Part shown: one piece after another, positions 4,613 to 6,119 of the stretch
Numbering within the stretch: the stretch's first letter is position 1
Layout: the number at the start of each line of letters is the position of its first letter
Origin: Bryobacterales bacterium
GTDB lineage: Bacteria; Acidobacteriota; Terriglobia; Bryobacterales; Bryobacteraceae
DNA: 6,119 nt
Direction: 5' to 3'
Assembly: GCA_020853155.1 (NCBI GenBank)
Contig: JADYZL010000057.1
Coordinates: 1-6,119 of the forward strand
The notes under the pieces: model-generated
What the model saw: only the letters and a program-made list of their open reading frames with translations
The model's database searches: none
What the model was told of the DNA's origin: nothing
Made by a program: the position numbers and the translations under genes

Positions 4613-5161
4613 ATGCAGACAAATGCAAGATTGAAGGACCACTACACGGGGACGGTTGTGCCCGCCCTCACCAAGGAGTTTCAGTACACGAACCCCATGG
4701 CGGTGCCGAAGATCGTGAAGATCACGGTGAACATGGGGCTGGGTGAGGCCATCGGCAACCAGAAGTTGCTCGATGCGTGCGTGGGCGATCTAACGACGAT
4801 CACCGGACAGAAGCCGGTGGTCACGAAGGCCCGGAAATCGATCGCGCAATTCAAGCTGCGCGAGGGGATGAGCATCGGTGCGATGGTTACCCTGCGGGGA
4901 GACCGCATGTACGAGTTTTTGGATCGCCTGGTGAGTGTCGCCTTGCCGCGCGTGCGCGATTTTCGCGGAGTCTCCGCGAAGGCCTTCGACGGGCGGGGGA
5001 ACTACACCCTCGGAATTCGCGACCAGTTGATCTTCCCGGAGATCGATTACAACAAGGTGGAAAAAACGAAGGGCATGAACATTTGCATCACCACCACCGC
5101 ACACTCGGACGCCGAGGCGCGTTCCCTGCTGCGGGAAATGGGCATGCCGTTCACCAAGTAA
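4613..5161 (+). CDS. rplE: 50S ribosomal protein L5
   Basis: L5 binds 5S rRNA in the central protuberance and contacts S13 and the P-site tRNA. The product has 182 residues, close to the usual 179. The family signature is LTTITGQKPVVTKARKS (60-76). Other conserved parts are PKIVKITVNMGLGEA (32-46), REGMSIGAMVTLRGDRMYEF (83-102), and GNYTLGIRDQLIFPEIDY (129-146), ending ...LLREMGMPFTK. AGGA at 4601-4604 is 8 nt from the start. Unlike its upstream neighbours it is preceded by a long spacer (130 nt), which matters because this is the point where spc regulation acts in E. coli. rpsN begins 28 nt after the stop. Confidence 0.98.
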   Translation: MQTNARLKDHYTGTVVPALTKEFQYTNPMAVPKIVKITVNMGLGEAIGNQKLLDACVGDLTTITGQKPVVTKARKSIAQFKLREGMSIGAMVTLRGDRMYEFLDRLVSVALPRVRDFRGVSAKAFDGRGNYTLGIRDQLIFPEIDYNKVEKTKGMNICITTTAHSDAEARSLLREMGMPFTK

Positions 5162-5189
5162 GAAGCGAGAGGGAAGCAAGAGGAATCGA

Positions 5190-5375
5190 ATGGCAACCAC
5201 CGCAAAGATCGCTAAGGACCAAAAGAAACCGAAGTTCAAGATCCGGCACCGGAATCGCTGCTGGCGCTGCGGGCGTCCGCGCGCGTTCTACCGGAAGTTC
5301 GGCCTCTGCCGGATTTGTTTCCGGGAACTGGCTCTACTCGGGGAGTTGCCTGGAGTGGTGAAGGCGAGCTGGTAA
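5190..5375 (+). CDS. rpsN: 30S ribosomal protein S14, zinc-binding type Z
   Basis: S14 is a late-assembling protein of the 30S head. This is the short zinc-ribbon form of 61 residues, not the longer zinc-free form of about 100 residues. The four zinc ligands are intact as CxxC-x12-CxxC: C24, C27, C40 and C43 in RCWRCGRPRAFYRKFGLCRI. The ending RELALLGELPGVVKASW is typical. AGAGGA (5179-5184) sits about 6 nt before the ATG. In some bacteria a zinc-free paralogue replaces type Z under zinc limitation; no such copy is in this window. A 173-nt spacer, the longest in the window, follows. Confidence 0.97.
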   Translation: MATTAKIAKDQKKPKFKIRHRNRCWRCGRPRAFYRKFGLCRICFRELALLGELPGVVKASW

Positions 5376-5385
5376 GGCCGACCCG

Positions 5386-5400
5386 CCTTCGAATCGAAGG
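5386..5400 (+). other. Short perfect hairpin after rpsN
   Basis: CCTTCG (5386-5391) and CGAAGG (5395-5400) form six perfect pairs around a 3-nt loop (AAT), starting 11 bases after the rpsN stop. It is followed by a G-run, not a T-tract, so it is not a Rho-independent terminator. It lies at the start of the 173-nt rpsN-rpsH spacer. Confidence 0.45.
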
Positions 5401-5402
5401 GG

Positions 5403-5445
5403 GAGAGCGATGCGCGGCGCCGAACGAGGGCGATGCGCGGCGCCG
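5403..5445 (+). repeat. Tandem direct repeat with palindromic ends in the rpsN-rpsH spacer
   Basis: GCGATGCGCGGCGCCG occurs exactly at 5407-5422 and 5430-5445, a 16-bp perfect repeat with a 23-bp period. Allowing one mismatch it grows to 20 bp (5403-5422 and 5426-5445). Each copy ends in the 8-bp palindrome CGGCGCCG, so the two copies can also pair with each other as an 8-bp stem around a 15-nt loop (5415-5445). Each copy carries a purine run followed by an ATG. Apart from this repeat and the neighbouring hairpin, the spacer (5376-5548) shows no recognisable gene; it ends in the rpsH ribosome binding site. Confidence 0.85.
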
Positions 5446-5548
5446 GCGAGTGGCAAGCGAGAGAAGCGACGCAGTCCGACGGGCGGAAATCCCGCGGAGA
5501 CGGTCACACGGAGCGGCTCCCTGGAGTTGCTCAAACGGAGAATGAAAT

Positions 5549-5944
5549 ATGTTTTGTGATCCCATTGCCGACATGCTCACCCGGGTGAGAAATGCGTATG
5601 CAGCCGGACATCCCAAGGTGGATGTGCCCGCTTCGAACCTGAAAATGGAGATCTCCCGCATTTTGCGCGAAGAGGGCTACATCCTCAATTACAAGCTGGC
5701 TGAAGAAGGCAGCAAGCGCACGATCAAGATCTATCTGAAGTACACGCCCACGAATCAACCGGTGATCTCGAAGATCAACCGGGTGTCGAAACCGGGGTGC
5801 CGGGTCTTCGTCGGCAGCAAGGATATCCCCAGCGTGCTGGGTGGAATGGGAATCAACATACTGACGACGCCGCGCGGCGTGATGACCGGTAAGCAGGCCC
5901 GCATGGAGAAGGTGGGCGGCGAGTTGCTTTGCGAGGTTTGGTAA
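5549..5944 (+). CDS. rpsH: 30S ribosomal protein S8
   Basis: S8 binds the central domain of 16S rRNA (helix 21) and organises the platform. In E. coli it also represses its own operon by binding spc mRNA. The 131 residues are a full-length S8. The N-terminal motif DPIADMLTRVRNAY (4-17) is clear, as is the central helix region NLKMEISRILREEGYI (30-45). The C-terminal signature is GINILTTPRGVMTGKQA (101-117), and the protein ends GGELLCEVW. GGAGA (5537-5541) lies 7 nt before the ATG. The start MFCDP is a little shorter than the E. coli MSMQDP. If S8 autoregulation holds here, its most likely target is the spacer before rplE or the one before this gene. Confidence 0.98.
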   Translation: MFCDPIADMLTRVRNAYAAGHPKVDVPASNLKMEISRILREEGYILNYKLAEEGSKRTIKIYLKYTPTNQPVISKINRVSKPGCRVFVGSKDIPSVLGGMGINILTTPRGVMTGKQARMEKVGGELLCEVW

Positions 5945-5957
5945 GAATTCAGGATCG

Positions 5958-5997
5958 CCCCGCGGCCGCATCGTGAACCGCTGCGGACCGGTTGGGG
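5958..5997 (+). other. Possible stem in the rpsH-rplF spacer
   Basis: CCGCA (5966-5970) pairs with TGCGG (5982-5986) around an 11-nt loop, and CCCC (5958-5961) could close it from outside with GGGG (5994-5997). The outer pairing would tie up the GGGGAG that is the best Shine-Dalgarno match in this 71-nt spacer, though that site lies 16 nt from the rplF start. Internal loops make this a weak prediction. Confidence 0.25.
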
Positions 5998-6015
5998 AGT
6001 GAAGCGAGAAACACC

Positions 6016-6119
6016 ATGTCAAGAGTTGGGAAAAAGCCGATTCCCGTGCCACCCGGCGTGAAGCTCAAGGTGGGCGACACGTTGGAAGTGGAAGGGCCGA
6101 AAGGCAAGCTGACCGTCCC
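6016..6119 (+). CDS. rplF: 50S ribosomal protein L6, N-terminal part (cut by window edge)
   Basis: Only the first 34 complete codons are present: MSRVGKKPIPVPPGVKLKVG then DTLEVEGPKGKLTV. This matches the L6 N-terminus, whose family pattern is MSRxxKxPxxxPxGV followed by a beta-strand ending in GPKGxL. L6 binds 23S rRNA near the sarcin-ricin loop and the factor-binding site. The complete protein is normally about 180 residues, so most lies beyond the window. The gene follows rpsH as in the spc operon. The ribosome binding site is weak: GCGAGA (6005-6009 area) at a normal distance, with a better GGGGAG (5994-5999) too far upstream. Confidence 0.95.
   Translation, partial: MSRVGKKPIPVPPGVKLKVGDTLEVEGPKGKLTV

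Noticed and set aside
5315..5545. 76-codon + strand ORF from inside rpsN to the rpsH start
   Set aside because: It starts at a TTG inside rpsN in a different frame and its product is Arg-rich low complexity. It is more likely an open frame left by GC-rich spacer sequence.
5162..6009. Octamer AAGCGAGA recurring in the spacers before rpsN, rpsH and rplF
   Set aside because: It is a short purine-rich string in ribosome-binding regions of a GC-rich genome; three copies are easily explained by chance and by selection for purines before starts.
1..6119. A new accessory, defence or mobile system
   Set aside because: All coding space is filled by core ribosomal proteins in the canonical order, with no inserted gene, integrase, repeat array or shift in base composition.

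Overview
The window is a stretch of the conserved bacterial S10-spc ribosomal protein locus, read entirely on the + strand. The order is rplB, rpsS, rplV, rpsC, rplP, rpmC, rpsQ, rplN, rplX, rplE, rpsN, rpsH and the first codons of rplF, which runs off the right edge. All thirteen proteins align by eye with known ribosomal families along their whole (or visible) length. There is no frameshift, insertion or foreign gene. I see no tRNA, rRNA, CRISPR array, mobile element or accessory system, and no spacer reaches 300 bases (the longest is 173).

The DNA is GC-rich, and bacterial Shine-Dalgarno sites precede most starts. S14 is the short zinc-binding form, S3 has a long low-complexity C-terminal tail, and the S10 and spc gene blocks are joined without an obvious promoter between them. 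Together with the flavour of the L2, L22, L24 and S14 sequences, this suggests an acidobacterium, possibly of the Solibacter/Bryobacter type. That placement is a judgement from memory of the families, not a search result.

Layout: 24-2616 carries L2, S19, L22 and S3. 2718-3677 carries L16, L29 and S17, with very tight junctions (the rpmC Shine-Dalgarno overlaps the rplP stop; rpmC to rpsQ is 3 nt apart). 3732-4482 carries L14 and L24, one base apart, with a 10-nt Shine-Dalgarno inside the end of rplN. 4613-5944 carries L5, S14 and S8, separated by unusually long spacers. 6016-6119 begins L6. The products are all structural parts of the 30S and 50S subunits and are presumably made from one polycistronic mRNA.

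The unusual material lies between the genes. Most spacers of 46 bases or more can form a GC-rich hairpin, often just upstream of the next ribosome binding site, and none is followed by a T-tract. The best are a 12-position stem with a GCAA tetraloop that starts right after the rpsS stop and buries an AGGAGGAG, and two mutually exclusive stems between rpsC and rplP. The 130-nt region before rplE also folds, and lies where E. coli S8 acts on the spc mRNA. These are candidate cis-regulatory or processing elements. GC-rich sequence forms hairpins by chance, so covariation in relatives is the deciding test.
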